This document shows positions 35,601 to 44,005 of a stretch of DNA of 64,000 nt, in pieces. The DNA lies in NCBI RefSeq assembly GCF_965243865.1, contig NZ_OZ251603.1, forward strand, positions 1,054,001 to 1,118,000, given 5' to 3'. The notes under the pieces were generated by a model that worked only from the letters and a program-made list of their open reading frames with translations, had not been told where the DNA came from and made no database searches. Within the stretch, counting starts at the first letter, position 1. Every line of letters begins with the position of its first letter. The translations under genes were made by a program, and so were the position numbers. Source of the DNA: Hyphomicrobium_A sp965243865 (GTDB lineage: Bacteria > Pseudomonadota > Alphaproteobacteria > Rhizobiales > Hyphomicrobiaceae).

Positions 35601-37216
35601 CCCTCGTCGGCGCTGGTGATGGTGCCTGCGCCGCCGCCGGTCACGCTCGAGTTGCCGCCGAGCGCCAGCGAGAACACGCCGATACCACCGTCGTTCTGCA
35701 CGTTCTTGCCGCCGAGGTCGACGATCGAATCACCGGTGCCCGAGCCAAGGTCGAGCGCGACGCTGCCGACGCCGAAGAGGCCATTGGCTTTCACGTCACC
35801 ATGCAGGTTGACCGTCGAGCCGCCGTTGATGGCGACTGCGCCGATACCGGTCGAATGGTCAGACGTCACGGTCCCAGAGTCGATGGTCACATTTCCACCG
35901 GCGATGCCGAGGATGCCAACGCCGTCCGACTGAACGCTGCCGAAGGCCGTACCGCCCGCGCCATTGCCGCGGATGATAACGTCCCCGCCGCCTGCAGCGA
36001 TAATGCCGGCTCCGTTGTCGGAGTCGATGATGCCGCTGTGGTTGATGGTGATGTCATTGACGGCCAGCGCCCCGATGCCGATGCCATTGGTGACATCGAT
36101 CAGGCCGCTGTTGGTCACGAGAGCATCGTTTCCAGCATCGACAGTGATGCCGTTGCCGATGGCGACGATGGAGTTGAGGCTCGTGTTGGTGACGGTGACA
36201 TCGTTCGCAGCGACAGCGAGAATACCGTCGCTGCCCGCGTCGATATGGCCGTCGTTTTCGACGATCGCATTATTGCCAGACCCTACGGCAATACCGATGC
36301 CGCCCGCATTGATCGTACCGTCGGCGGTATTCTTCGCCGTTGCGTCGCCGGCACTGATGATCTGAATGCCCTGCTTCGCCGCATCGATCGACCCGGAGTT
36401 CGTGGCGGTGCCCTTGCTCCCCGTCGGGATAAGGTTCGTCAGCGGATCAGCAATGACAATGCCGGATCCTGTCTCCGAGACGAGTGAGCCCTCGTTAAGC
36501 GCCGTAGCATCCCCGCCGGACCATACGTTCATGGCGTTGCCGTAGGCGTTGACGACGTTGTAGTTATTCGCCGTCGCTTTACCGTCCTCGGAGATCACGT
36601 TAATGCCGATGCCGGGCGAACCGATGCTAATGCCCCCGATAACTGGTATGTAACCAGGAATGCTGAGGCTATCGCCCGCTCCGGTCGCAGTTATCGTGCC
36701 GTGGTTATTCACCGTGGCATCGTGGCCGGCGCCCTCGGTCCAGACGAACACACCGTAGGCTGAACCTGAAACCACCGAGTACTCAGTGACGTTGACCGTG
36801 GCCGTTGCGTTAGCCCCGCCAATTGGCAATTGGACGCCGGCGCCCGATACATAGCCAGCAACGAGAACGCCAGCTTGGCCGACATCGAAGCTAAGAATCG
36901 AAACGGGCGGACCATTCACGATGGCCGCATTTCCAATTGTCCCATCGCCCAACTGCAGCGTGTAAGCAGACTGCGCGGGTGTCGGCTCTACCTCGATGCC
37001 GTTGCCGTCGAAGCCGGTGGTAACATCCAACGTGTCAGCCATGGCCCGGGGCATCGCCAGCAGCAGGACGGCTGCGGCCGCGCTGCACATGAGCGCGGCT
37101 CTGAAGCTTCGTCCGATATGTCGGCTGGGTGGTGCCGGTGGCCGGCGAGTTTGCTCGAAGGCGCGATCGGCAATGGCGCGAGACGCAATTCCACTCGCTA
37201 CAGGAACGCAACGCAT
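32678..37216 (-). CDS. Very large autotransporter (type Va secretion) with repetitive passenger
   Basis: This 1512-residue protein has a long signal peptide ending in AAAVLLLAMPRAMA. The passenger of about 1200 residues is rich in Asn, Asp, Gly, Thr and Val, with repeated short units such as GNGITVDAGNDALVTNSG and GGIGIAVGSGNNAIVENDG, as expected for a beta-helix. The C-terminal domain of about 270 residues (from TPGAWAKVLGN to the aromatic end LRVNW) is the outer-membrane translocator barrel. It probably displays an adhesin. The start at 37216 follows GGGGG by five bases; ATG 37231 is possible. Strong codon bias leaves a long antisense frame that is not a gene. Confidence 0.9.
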   Translation of the reverse strand: MRCVPVASGIASRAIADRAFEQTRRPPAPPSRHIGRSFRAALMCSAAAAVLLLAMPRAMADTLDVTTGFDGNGIEVEPTPAQSAYTLQLGDGTIGNAAIVNGPPVSILSFDVGQAGVLVAGYVSGAGVQLPIGGANATATVNVTEYSVVSGSAYGVFVWTEGAGHDATVNNHGTITATGAGDSLSIPGYIPVIGGISIGSPGIGINVISEDGKATANNYNVVNAYGNAMNVWSGGDATALNEGSLVSETGSGIVIADPLTNLIPTGSKGTATNSGSIDAAKQGIQIISAGDATAKNTADGTINAGGIGIAVGSGNNAIVENDGHIDAGSDGILAVAANDVTVTNTSLNSIVAIGNGITVDAGNDALVTNSGLIDVTNGIGIGALAVNDITINHSGIIDSDNGAGIIAAGGGDVIIRGNGAGGTAFGSVQSDGVGILGIAGGNVTIDSGTVTSDHSTGIGAVAINGGSTVNLHGDVKANGLFGVGSVALDLGSGTGDSIVDLGGKNVQNDGGIGVFSLALGGNSSVTGGGAGTITSADEGVISSAFLGNSTVDVNNVTSGGTGIISTAIGGNSVATAQGDIKSTSGSGIISTAIDGNAFATNNGKVTADSGLYGIAAFSIGGDATATANGVIDPPLIGVSSFTIGNGDATSNVNNTVQAWAVGAYAGNIGGGDVFVNVNPGGSIQSDYLGILATNIGPGDTTVNVKGAVRGYTGTATGDDAINVTNFINNGNISVTSNEDGTLNAGDDAVDVTKIGGSGKIDVTLGADATAADDGVTIFRTLSGVNTTDENNISVSLADGKTLTATNGNGIDISTPFANNDIFVNVGTDSSVLANNGTAVQVTGFSLLGDNNVTITNAGLVQGDGTLFDPTIRVATDGNVNINNTGTIQSDGGSTFASVIQSAAGGSNTVQNDGTITGNMQLAAVGANTVNNTSSTTWNTSGLNLYLSATGNEVNNTSTGTINAGPFTVFAMIGPKNAINNDGEFNSEGLNVYGMLGDDNSVNNTGSFNVTGFTQFLGGNFGGQNLAFNNNGGVLSMQNGTSGYGFVTPVDLGFENYGNDIGDVVQIGVPDTLGNSFNGSGYSRYAIDSFLAAATTSASDLLIVNGDTTGVTALQVNDTNAGPGAYNPTGILVAHIEGNSDPDAFYLEGGPIDKGLFTYDLYRVQVSSFDWLLASTPDQTFFELPHLITAAQNMWHNSAGVWLDRTADLRSAATEKCAMMGSIKDSTPVCSRSVTPGAWAKVLGNTTEREQNYSWTILGKTSTFEVKSNQDGYGIVGGYDFGHETANGAWMIGAMGGYVASSLDFDGSTTDVDYRTGLVGAYATWIEGGLFIDGKVMANIGKYEYSNYTNTGLSTQDKQDVLSVGGVIDTGYRMNYAGGFIEPGATVSYVNAELDNATIYGTTVNFEDGNSLRGRLGLRVGTSFVSGGHKVEPFIGASAWHEFEADNKATLSSGGYDLTAADDAGGTFGEVTGGLNVFSLGADGVSGFVKGNAQFGEDNLRGYAGSAGLRVNW

Positions 37217-37831
37217 ACAAACCCCCAACATGAACTCTACGCAACTGACGCCCAATTATTCTGGGCACTAAACTGACTTCCATTCCGACCATCGGGCGCG
37301 CGGCCCTTAATCGGTGCCCCTCTCGGGGGGCCAAATTCTCGACGCCGCAGAAAATGAAACTGGCGTCCCTCTCCCCTTAGAGATGCGGGTGCCGTCGCCG
37401 GCTGAAATCCGCATCGCTCCCGACCGCCGCGGAAATAATTGGCTCCGATCGGTTGCAACTCAGAATAAGTACAACTCGCTCGTCCGGAGCAAGATGATTC
37501 GTTGACTGAACATTAGATGGACGCGGCTAGTTGCGCCTTAGTCACTAGCGGATAAATGCCAGTTCTATAAGGGTTTTCACGCTGCTCGAGCCGATCGGAC
37601 GTTGCTCGCTCTATTCGAAGAAATAGGTTTCGTTGCCGACGAATTTCTGCCCGGAAACGGCCCCATCTATCCGAAGCAATAGGGTTCGCGAGCCGCTGAA
37701 TTTCGCCCCGGATGGGCTGGGACCAGCCGCCTCATGCCGCCAGCGGAATTGGCAGCGGTCACCAGTGCCGAACGTCGCCAGGAGGCTCAGACCGGAAGTG
37801 AGCGGCACGTCCACTTCGTTGGCCTCGATTC
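37217..37831. other. 615-bp intergenic region with imperfect direct repeat
   Basis: This region contains the autotransporter's promoter area. An imperfect repeat of roughly 39 bp occurs twice, at about 37622-37660 and 37678-37717, sharing AATAGG, TTCG, AATTTC and CCCGG blocks in the same order. I see no coding sequence or RNA gene. The repeat function is unknown. Confidence 0.4.
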
Positions 37832-38692
37832 TCAGAAACGCATCGATAGGCCGAGGAAGGGATTGTATCGGTCCGCCGGTGCCTGCAGGCCGAAGTTCAT
37901 GCCGCCGTCCAGCTGCAGATTCTCGGTGAGCGAGTAAGTCCAGCCGGCGCCAATGATGAAGATGTCACCGCGAGGGTCATCGAAGCCGAGCACAGTGGCA
38001 AATTCCGCGTAGGTCCCGAACTTTTCGGTCCACTCATAGGATAGCGAGGCGCTCATAGGGTATTCTGTATGGTGCCCGCGTTGCTCCTCGTTGGCGACGG
38101 CCTCGGCCGCCACGTTGATGCCAAGTTCGAACTTGCCCGGCAGCTTCAATTGGGCAAAAGCGGCCAGGCCGCCCTCGGGCCGCTCGACGCTGATCCCGTT
38201 GTCTGCATCGGTCGGAACGACGATGAATGGCAGAAGCGCGAAGGCAGAGCCAAGCTTGTCGAAATTGTCGTTCCCCCACAGATTGGCTTTGAGGCGCACG
38301 TCGAGGCTGCCCACGCCGGACTGCGTCGGTGAGACCTCTCCGTGCGCTTTGATGAGGCCGAACGGCTCCCAGACGAGACTGAGCTCGACGTCGTTGGTGA
38401 GGCCGATGCGCAGGTTCGTATACATGAAATCATAGACGTCGCTCTCGGCGCCATCGAGATCGGGCCGCGAGCGCGCATAGCCGAAGAGCGTGCTTTCCGT
38501 TTGGAAGTGCCCGGCATCCACGGTGAAGGGGACCTCGGTGATGTCGGGACGATCCGTCGTCATCTCGCGCATGAGGCGCGCTGGCGTGGGATTGAACAGC
38601 CAATATTGCGATTTTTCGGCCGCAGCAGCGCCCCGCTGCGACGTCACAACAAATAGCGCGAAAGGTATGGCCGCTGCGATGATCTTGTGCAC
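37832..38692 (-). CDS. Outer-membrane transporter-like beta-barrel (MetA-pathway type), paralogue of 42524-43393
   Basis: This is a 286-residue exported protein ending in aromatic FLGLSMRF, typical of outer-membrane barrels. Segments such as MTTDRPDITEVPFTVDAGHFQTE and RIGLTNDVELSLVWEPFG match the transporter/phenol MetA-like family (PF13557). The GTG at 38692 is chosen because GAGG lies six bases upstream and it gives nearly the same length as the paralogue; the open frame runs to 38794. It is the last gene of the sit run, 233 bp after sitD, on the same strand. A role as outer-membrane metal channel is inferred from position. Confidence 0.75.
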   Translation of the reverse strand: MHKIIAAAIPFALFVVTSQRGAAAAEKSQYWLFNPTPARLMREMTTDRPDITEVPFTVDAGHFQTESTLFGYARSRPDLDGAESDVYDFMYTNLRIGLTNDVELSLVWEPFGLIKAHGEVSPTQSGVGSLDVRLKANLWGNDNFDKLGSAFALLPFIVVPTDADNGISVERPEGGLAAFAQLKLPGKFELGINVAAEAVANEEQRGHHTEYPMSASLSYEWTEKFGTYAEFATVLGFDDPRGDIFIIGAGWTYSLTENLQLDGGMNFGLQAPADRYNPFLGLSMRF

Positions 38693-38925
38693 GAGTCGCC
38701 TCAGCGTCGAAGGATTGAGCTTCTGAAAGCACTCACGCGCACTGTGACGAGAATCACCCCCGGGCAATGCTACACGCGCCTTGGTGGCAGACAAAAATCG
38801 GGTTGCTAGGTGACGCTGGGGTTACGGCGCCCTGTCCTCTCGCGCACGCGACGAGGGCACCTCTTCTGTACGCAGAAGGTGGATGACAAGGTCGACGGGT
38901 GCGATCTCGTACCCATCTTGTTTCC

Positions 38926-39765
38926 CTAAACCGTGCGGCGACGCAGGCCGCCGCGTGCTGTGAACAGGAAAGCCAGAAGAAAAACCGCCATCTGGATCAG
39001 CACGATGCAGGGGCCCGTGGCACCGTCGATATGGAAGCTGACGAGCGTGCCGGCAATGCTGGAGCCAATGGCGATGGCGGCGGCAATGGCCAACATGCGC
39101 CCGAACCGGTCGCTCAGCAGAAAGCCGGTGGCGCCGGGAGCGATGAGCATCGCCACGACGAGGATGATCCCAACCGCTTTAAGGGCCGCAACGATGGTCA
39201 AGGATAGAAGCACCAGGAAGCCGTAGTGCAGAGCTTGCACCGGCAGTCCGATCGCGCGCGCATGCTGCGGATCGAAGCAGTAAAGCATGAGGTCGCGCCG
39301 CTTGATCAGCACGATGAGCAACGCCGCCCCGGCGATGATCCCCGTCTCGATCAGATCCTGCACCGTCACACCGAGCATGTTGCCGAACAGGATGTGATTG
39401 AGGTGCTGGTCGGTCTCGACCTTGGTGAACAGCACGAGGCCGAAGCCGAACATGCCGGAAAAGACGATGCCCATCACCGTATCCTCCTTCACCCGGCTGT
39501 TCTCCTTGAGATAGCCCGTCGCCAGCGCACAGCCGAGGCCTGCGGCGAATGCCCCGATAGACAGCGGCAGCCCGAGCACGAAGGCGATGACGATGCCGGG
39601 CAGCACCGCATGCGAGATGGCGTCACCCATCAGCGACCAGCCTTTGAGCACCAGGTAGCAGGACAGCACCGAGCAGACCGCGCCGACCAGGACCGCGACG
39701 ACGAGTGCGCGTTGCATGAATCCGTAGCTCATCGGCACGGCGACGAAGTCGATGATCGCGCTCAT
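38926..39765 (-). CDS. sitD: Metal ABC transporter permease (SitD-like)
   Basis: This is a 279-residue ABC-3 family permease with about eight helices, an inner-membrane half of a Mn/Fe importer. Family marks are LVLKGWSLMGDAISHAVLPG near residue 42 and MLIAPGATGFLLSDR near residue 215. Its start overlaps the sitC stop by four bases. It is the fourth Sit component. Assignment as D rather than C rests only on order. Confidence 0.9.
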   Translation of the reverse strand: MSAIIDFVAVPMSYGFMQRALVVAVLVGAVCSVLSCYLVLKGWSLMGDAISHAVLPGIVIAFVLGLPLSIGAFAAGLGCALATGYLKENSRVKEDTVMGIVFSGMFGFGLVLFTKVETDQHLNHILFGNMLGVTVQDLIETGIIAGAALLIVLIKRRDLMLYCFDPQHARAIGLPVQALHYGFLVLLSLTIVAALKAVGIILVVAMLIAPGATGFLLSDRFGRMLAIAAAIAIGSSIAGTLVSFHIDGATGPCIVLIQMAVFLLAFLFTARGGLRRRTV

Positions 39766-40640
39766 GACCGCTCCGTAGAAATATTGGAGCCGCTGGCCGC
39801 CGCCGCCACCTTTCGGCGCGCGGCAAGCATCCCGTGCTTGGGTGCGAACAGGAAGGCGGCGAGGAAGACGAGCGTTTGCAGGGTGACGATCACGCCCCCC
39901 GTGGCACCATCCAGGAAGTAGCTGAGGTAAGCGCCGACGAAGCTCGTAAGAGTTCCAATGGCAATGGCTATGAGCAGCAGCCGCGGGAAGCGGTCGGTCA
40001 GCAAATAGGCTGTGGCGCCCGGAGTCACCACCATGGCGATGACGAGGCAGGCCCCGACCGTCTGCAGAGCCGCCACCACCGCGGCTGACAGCAAGGTGAA
40101 GAACAGGACCTTGAGGCGCGCAGGATGCAGACCGATCGAACGCGCATGTCCCTCATCGAAAAAGACGACCATGAGGTCCTTCCACTTGAAGAGCAGCACG
40201 GCAAAGGTAACGAGGGAGATGATCACCACTTGGTTCGCGTCCTCGTCGGCGATGCCGAGGATGTTGCCAAGGACGATCGACTGCACATTCACCGACGTCG
40301 GGTTGATGGAGACGAGCAAAAGTCCGGCAGCGAAGAAAGAAGTAAAGACGAGACCGATGACGGCATCCTCGCGCAGCCGCGTCTGGCTACGCACGAACGT
40401 CATTCCGAGCGCCGCGAGCAGGCCGGCGACGAAGGCGCCCGCCGCGTAGGGAAATCCGATCAGGTACGCCGTGGCGACGCCGGGCACGATTGAATGGCCT
40501 AGCGCGTCGCCCATCAGCGACCAACCCTTGAGCATGAGGAAGGCGGACAGGAACGCGCAAGTAGCGCCGACGAGTGCCGACACCCACATGGCTTTGAGCA
40601 TATAGTCATAGCCGAACGGCGTGAGCAGATGCTCGATCAT
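39762..40640 (-). CDS. sitC: Metal ABC transporter permease (SitC-like)
   Basis: This is a 292-residue ABC-3 family permease, paralogous to the downstream gene: LMLKGWSLMGDALGHSIVPG and MVVTPGATAYLLTDR are the same motifs. About eight membrane helices are seen. Four-base overlaps on both sides tie it to sitB and sitD translation. Two different permeases, as here, is the SitABCD arrangement rather than a single-permease ZnuABC. Confidence 0.9.
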   Translation of the reverse strand: MIEHLLTPFGYDYMLKAMWVSALVGATCAFLSAFLMLKGWSLMGDALGHSIVPGVATAYLIGFPYAAGAFVAGLLAALGMTFVRSQTRLREDAVIGLVFTSFFAAGLLLVSINPTSVNVQSIVLGNILGIADEDANQVVIISLVTFAVLLFKWKDLMVVFFDEGHARSIGLHPARLKVLFFTLLSAAVVAALQTVGACLVIAMVVTPGATAYLLTDRFPRLLLIAIAIGTLTSFVGAYLSYFLDGATGGVIVTLQTLVFLAAFLFAPKHGMLAARRKVAAAASGSNISTERS

Positions 40641-41545
40641 TCACCTTTTCCTTCGCCGCGTCGCAGCGGTTCGTCGTTGGTCTTGCGACTGCCGTAGAAG
40701 ACAACTGGCCGCTCGTCGTCCGTTAAGACGGTTACGCCTCGGCGATCGTCATCCTGATGCAATGTTTGCCCTTCGAGACGGAAGTGACGGAGCACGCCGC
40801 CGAACGCCTGCTCGAGGTTTGCCTGCGTAAAGGTGGTGGCTGTCGGACCTGCTGCGAGGACCGTGCGCAACACAAGAACAACCTGATCGCAAAAGTCGGG
40901 CACGCTGCCGAGATTGTGGGTGGACACGAGCATCAGATGGCCTTGGCTCTTGAGCTCACCCAGCAGATCGATGATGGCGCCCTCGGTCTTGACGTCGACG
41001 CCGGTAAACGGCTCGTCGAGCAGGATGATGAGACCCTCCTGCGCCAGAGCGCGGGCGAGGAACACGCGCTTCCTCTGTCCACCCGACAGCTCCCCGATCT
41101 GTCTACGGCGGTAGGCCGTCATGCCGACACGCTCCAGCGCCTCGTCCACCTTGTATCGGTCAAACTTCGACGGCCGCCGTAGGAAGCCCATGCGCCCATA
41201 GCGGCCCATCATCACCACGTCATCGACCAGAACCGGGAAGTTCCAGTCGACATCCTCCGCTTGCGGGACATAGGCGACGAGGTTGCGCTTCTGGGCTTGG
41301 CGCGGAGTGAGGCCGGCGATGCGAATCTCGCCGGCCGATGGCGGCACGAACCCCATGATCGCCTTGAACAGCGTGGATTTGCCGGAGCCGTTGACGCCAA
41401 CAAGGCCGCAGATCGTGCCGGGACCCAGCTCGAAGGACGCATCCCGCAAAGCTGTTGTCCCGTTGGGGTAGGTAACCGATACGCCACGCACCGAGATCGA
41501 TGCGATGAGATCGGCGCCGGGCGTTCGCTCCAACATCCCCGTCAC
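40637..41545 (-). CDS. sitB: Metal ABC transporter ATPase (SitB-like)
   Basis: This is a 302-residue ATPase with Walker A GVNGSGKST, signature ELSGGQRKR, Walker B LIILLDEPF and the H-loop STHNLGS. It powers import through the two downstream permeases. The GTG at 41545 overlaps the sitA stop as GTGA and is preferred; ATG 41536 is an alternative. The frame is open another 87 codons inside sitA, but that is antisense-free shadow sequence of sitA. The C-terminus extends some 40 residues past the usual ABC domain, ending in a charged tail. Confidence 0.9.
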   Translation of the reverse strand: MTGMLERTPGADLIASISVRGVSVTYPNGTTALRDASFELGPGTICGLVGVNGSGKSTLFKAIMGFVPPSAGEIRIAGLTPRQAQKRNLVAYVPQAEDVDWNFPVLVDDVVMMGRYGRMGFLRRPSKFDRYKVDEALERVGMTAYRRRQIGELSGGQRKRVFLARALAQEGLIILLDEPFTGVDVKTEGAIIDLLGELKSQGHLMLVSTHNLGSVPDFCDQVVLVLRTVLAAGPTATTFTQANLEQAFGGVLRHFRLEGQTLHQDDDRRGVTVLTDDERPVVFYGSRKTNDEPLRRGEGKGE

Positions 41546-42474
41546 GATCCAAAACCGTTGGCGATAGTCTGCACGGTGACCTCCAAGAGCTTCACGTACG
41601 AAGGCACGGGACCATTCTCGGCGCTGAGGCTGTCGACGTAGAGAATGCCGCCGTAACGCGCACCGGTCTCCTTCGCCACCTGCTTGGCTGGTTTGTCGGA
41701 GATTGTGCTTTCGCTGAACACCACGGGAATCTTCTCCTTGCGAACCGTATCGATGACACGCTTCACTTGCTGAGGCGTGCCCTGCGCGTCGGCGTTGATC
41801 GGCCAAAGGTAGAGCTCATTCAGTCCGTAATCGCGGGCGAGATAGCTGAAAGCGCCCTCGCTGGAGACGAGCCAGCGCTGGCCTTTCGGGATTGTGGAAA
41901 GCCGCTGGCGTAACGGCCCATCCACCGCCTTGATCTGTGCGACATACGCAGCAGCGTTCTTGGCGTAGACTTCGGCATTGTCGGGGTCGTGCCTGGCCAG
42001 CGCCTTGCGGATGTTCTCGACGTAGATCAGCGCGTTCGACGGCGACATCCAGGCGTGCGGGTTGGGCTTGCCGGTGTAGGGCCCTTCCTTGATACCCATC
42101 GGTTCGATGCCCTCGGTGACAACGGCGCTCGGCACGTCCTCTACGTTGTCGAAGAACTTCTCGAACCAGCGCTCCAGGTTCATGCCGTTCCACAGCACGA
42201 GGTCGGCCGACTGCGCCTTGACGATGTCGAGCGGCGTCGGTTGGTAGTCGTGAATCTCAGCACCGGGCTTGGTGATCGATTCGACGATGGCCGAGGTGCC
42301 GGCGACGTTCTGCGCGATGTCCTGGATGACAGTGAACGTGGTCACGACCCGGAACGGCTTCTTCGTCTGCGCGTAACTCGGCGCAGCCAGGTAAAAGCCG
42401 GCCATCGCCAGCGCTGTGGCGCCGACGATGAGCCTCCCGATCACGGCGCGACGAGCAATGATGGTCAGGTTCAT
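41542..42474 (-). CDS. sitA: Metal ABC transporter substrate-binding protein (SitA-like, Mn/Fe type)
   Basis: This is a 310-residue periplasmic cluster A-I binding protein with signal peptide (LIVGATALAMAGFYLAAP). Metal ligands can be placed: His in GAEIHDYQPTP, His in NPHAWMSPSN, Glu in SSEGAFSYLARDYG and the acidic residue of SESTISDKP. A His-His-Glu-Asp set is typical of Mn/Fe binders, whereas Zn binders use a third His and a His-rich loop, absent here. ATG 42474 has AGGGG eight bases upstream; ATG 42480 is the alternative. It follows the outer-membrane gene by about 45 bp in the operon. Confidence 0.9.
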   Translation of the reverse strand: MNLTIIARRAVIGRLIVGATALAMAGFYLAAPSYAQTKKPFRVVTTFTVIQDIAQNVAGTSAIVESITKPGAEIHDYQPTPLDIVKAQSADLVLWNGMNLERWFEKFFDNVEDVPSAVVTEGIEPMGIKEGPYTGKPNPHAWMSPSNALIYVENIRKALARHDPDNAEVYAKNAAAYVAQIKAVDGPLRQRLSTIPKGQRWLVSSEGAFSYLARDYGLNELYLWPINADAQGTPQQVKRVIDTVRKEKIPVVFSESTISDKPAKQVAKETGARYGGILYVDSLSAENGPVPSYVKLLEVTVQTIANGFGS

Positions 42475-42523
42475 TTCCATGGCCCCTTTTCTCTGCTGCG
42501 AACTACGGAGTGGTTGCAAGGCA

Positions 42524-43393
42524 CTAGAAGCGCCGCGACACGCCAATGAACGGATTGAAGCGGTCGGAGGCTTCGGTGACGCCGACATTGATGCCGGCAT
42601 CGAGCTGAAGGTTGTCGGTGACAGCGTAGGTGACGCCGGTCGCCACGATGACCTCATCGCCGCGCGGATCATCGGTGTTGAGGGTAGCAGCAATTTCCCA
42701 ATACGTACCCAGCTTGTCGCTCCACTCGTAGGCGAGCGACGCTGTGGCGATGTACTCGGTGTGGTAGCCGGAGGCGTCGTCGTCCTTCACCCAGACCGCG
42801 CCACCATTCAGTCCCAGCCCGAAGTTGTTGGGCAGCGCGAGCGCCAGCGGCACGAGTAGTCCTCCCCCGACGAACTCCGGGCTGATGCCGTTGTCCTCAT
42901 CGGTCGGCAGCGTGATAAATGGCAGCAGGGCCAGCGCCGATCCTGTCTTCTCGAAAGTATCGTTGCCCCACAGGTTGATCTTGCCGCGAATATCGACACC
43001 GCCGATGCCGGAATCCCGGACGGTGAGCCCTCCGGCTGGGCGGCTGCGAGCGGTGCCGTAGGGCTGCCAGACGAAATTGATCTCGGTGTCGTTGGTCAAA
43101 CCGATGCGGATGTTCGTGGCCACAAACTCGTAGCTAACGGTGACGACGCCGTCCTCGTCCGGGCGCGAGCGCCCGTAGGCGAAGAGATTCGTCTCGATCT
43201 GCACGTGCCCGGCGTCGACGGTGAACGGACTTTCCGTGGTGTCCGGCCGATCCGTAGCCATGTCACGGAGCAGCCGATCTGGCGTCGGTGAGAACAGTGA
43301 ATACCTGCTCTTGTCGGCTGCCATTGATTGTCCTGTCACCCCCAGAGCCAGCACGCACGCCGGTGCAACACGCAGCACGCACACAAAACGCAT
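42524..43393 (-). CDS. Outer-membrane transporter-like beta-barrel, first gene of the sit operon
   Basis: This is a 289-residue exported protein ending in FIGVSRRF. It is paralogous to the gene at 37832-38692 along its whole length: SPTPDRLLRDMATDRPDTTESPFTVD aligns with the equivalent block there, as do the IGLTND and LNLWGND-like parts (KINLWGNDTFEK). ATG 43393 follows GGGGG by seven bases; the open frame extends nine codons up. Being promoter-proximal, under the double MntR-type operator and 50 bp ahead of sitA, it is likely manganese-regulated and may pass metal through the outer membrane. Confidence 0.78.
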   Translation of the reverse strand: MRFVCVLRVAPACVLALGVTGQSMAADKSRYSLFSPTPDRLLRDMATDRPDTTESPFTVDAGHVQIETNLFAYGRSRPDEDGVVTVSYEFVATNIRIGLTNDTEINFVWQPYGTARSRPAGGLTVRDSGIGGVDIRGKINLWGNDTFEKTGSALALLPFITLPTDEDNGISPEFVGGGLLVPLALALPNNFGLGLNGGAVWVKDDDASGYHTEYIATASLAYEWSDKLGTYWEIAATLNTDDPRGDEVIVATGVTYAVTDNLQLDAGINVGVTEASDRFNPFIGVSRRF

Positions 43394-43440
43394 CACGATC
43401 CCCCGAACGCTACACCACATGTGTTAGCTGCACCATCACT

Positions 43441-43483
43441 AGTTAGGCGCAGCTAATTATCGACTAGTTAGCGTTGACTAACT
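43441..43483. promoter_or_regulatory. Two tandem MntR/DtxR-type operators
   Basis: Site 1 is AGTTAG-GCGCAG-CTAATT (43441-43458; 5 of 6 arm pairs) and site 2 is AGTTAG-CGTTGA-CTAACT (43466-43483; perfect arms). Both have six-base arms and six-base spacers, 25 bp apart start to start. The TTAG...CTAA layout is like DtxR-family sites. Site 2 overlaps the spacer and -10 of the leftward promoter, the right place for repression of the sit operon. Confidence 0.65.
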
Positions 43484-43493
43484 TTGGTGTCAA
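43465..43493 (-). promoter_or_regulatory. Promoter of the barrel-sitABCD operon
   Basis: On the minus strand TTGACA (43488-43493) is followed after 17 bp by TAACTA (43465-43470). The -35 is perfect, the -10 fair. Start of the first gene lies about 70 bp downstream, leaving a short leader. Confidence 0.55.
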
Positions 43494-43535
43494 CCACGAC
43501 ACGCGATAAGCGCGAGGCGCTCGGCAGGAGACGAG

Positions 43536-43975
43536 ATGGCAAAAATTGCAGATCCCGGGCAGGAGACTGCTCGGCGGGCAGAACGGTTTCAGCGCGTGCG
43601 CGACGCGCCAGAGCGAGGTGGCCGAGCACCACGTCGAACTCATTACCGAACTGATGGAAGAGAGGGGCGAAGCGCGGCTCGTGGACCTCGCCGAGCGACC
43701 TGGCGTCACCAAGGTGACCGTCAACAACACGATCCAGCGGGCTGAAACGCGGCGGCCTAGTCACCAGCCAGCCCTATCGCGCCATCTTTCTCACTGCCAA
43801 GGGGCGCAAACGCGCGTCCTCATCGCGCGAGCGTCACCTAGTGGTCAGGGACATTCTGATTGCCCTGGAGTGGATGCCAATACGGCCGAAGACGACGCAG
43901 ATCGCATCGCGCATCACGTCAGCGGAACGACCCTTGCTGCATTTGGTAGATTTCTCGGCGAGGCGCGAAGTGTTC
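43536..43975 (+). pseudogene. mntR: Frameshifted manganese-responsive regulator MntR
   Basis: An MntR-like protein is spread over three frames. From ATG 43536 (AGGAG five bases upstream) the frame gives ARRAERFQRVRDA; near 43605-43608 about two bases are missing, and QSEVAEHHVELITELMEERG then LVDLAERPGVTKVTVNNTI follow in the next frame. At about 43741 an extra G shifts to LKRGGLVTSQPYRAIFLTAKG and ERHLVVRDILIAL; near 43864-43869 a missing G shifts back to GVDANTAEDDADRIAHHVS and LAAFGRFLGE. Every family block is present in order, so decay is recent. It faces the sit operon across its operators. Sequencing error is possible but three separate indels argue for a real pseudogene. Confidence 0.85.
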
Positions 43976-44005
43976 CCATCCGGAAGTCGACGCCTCGCCT
44001 CGAGA

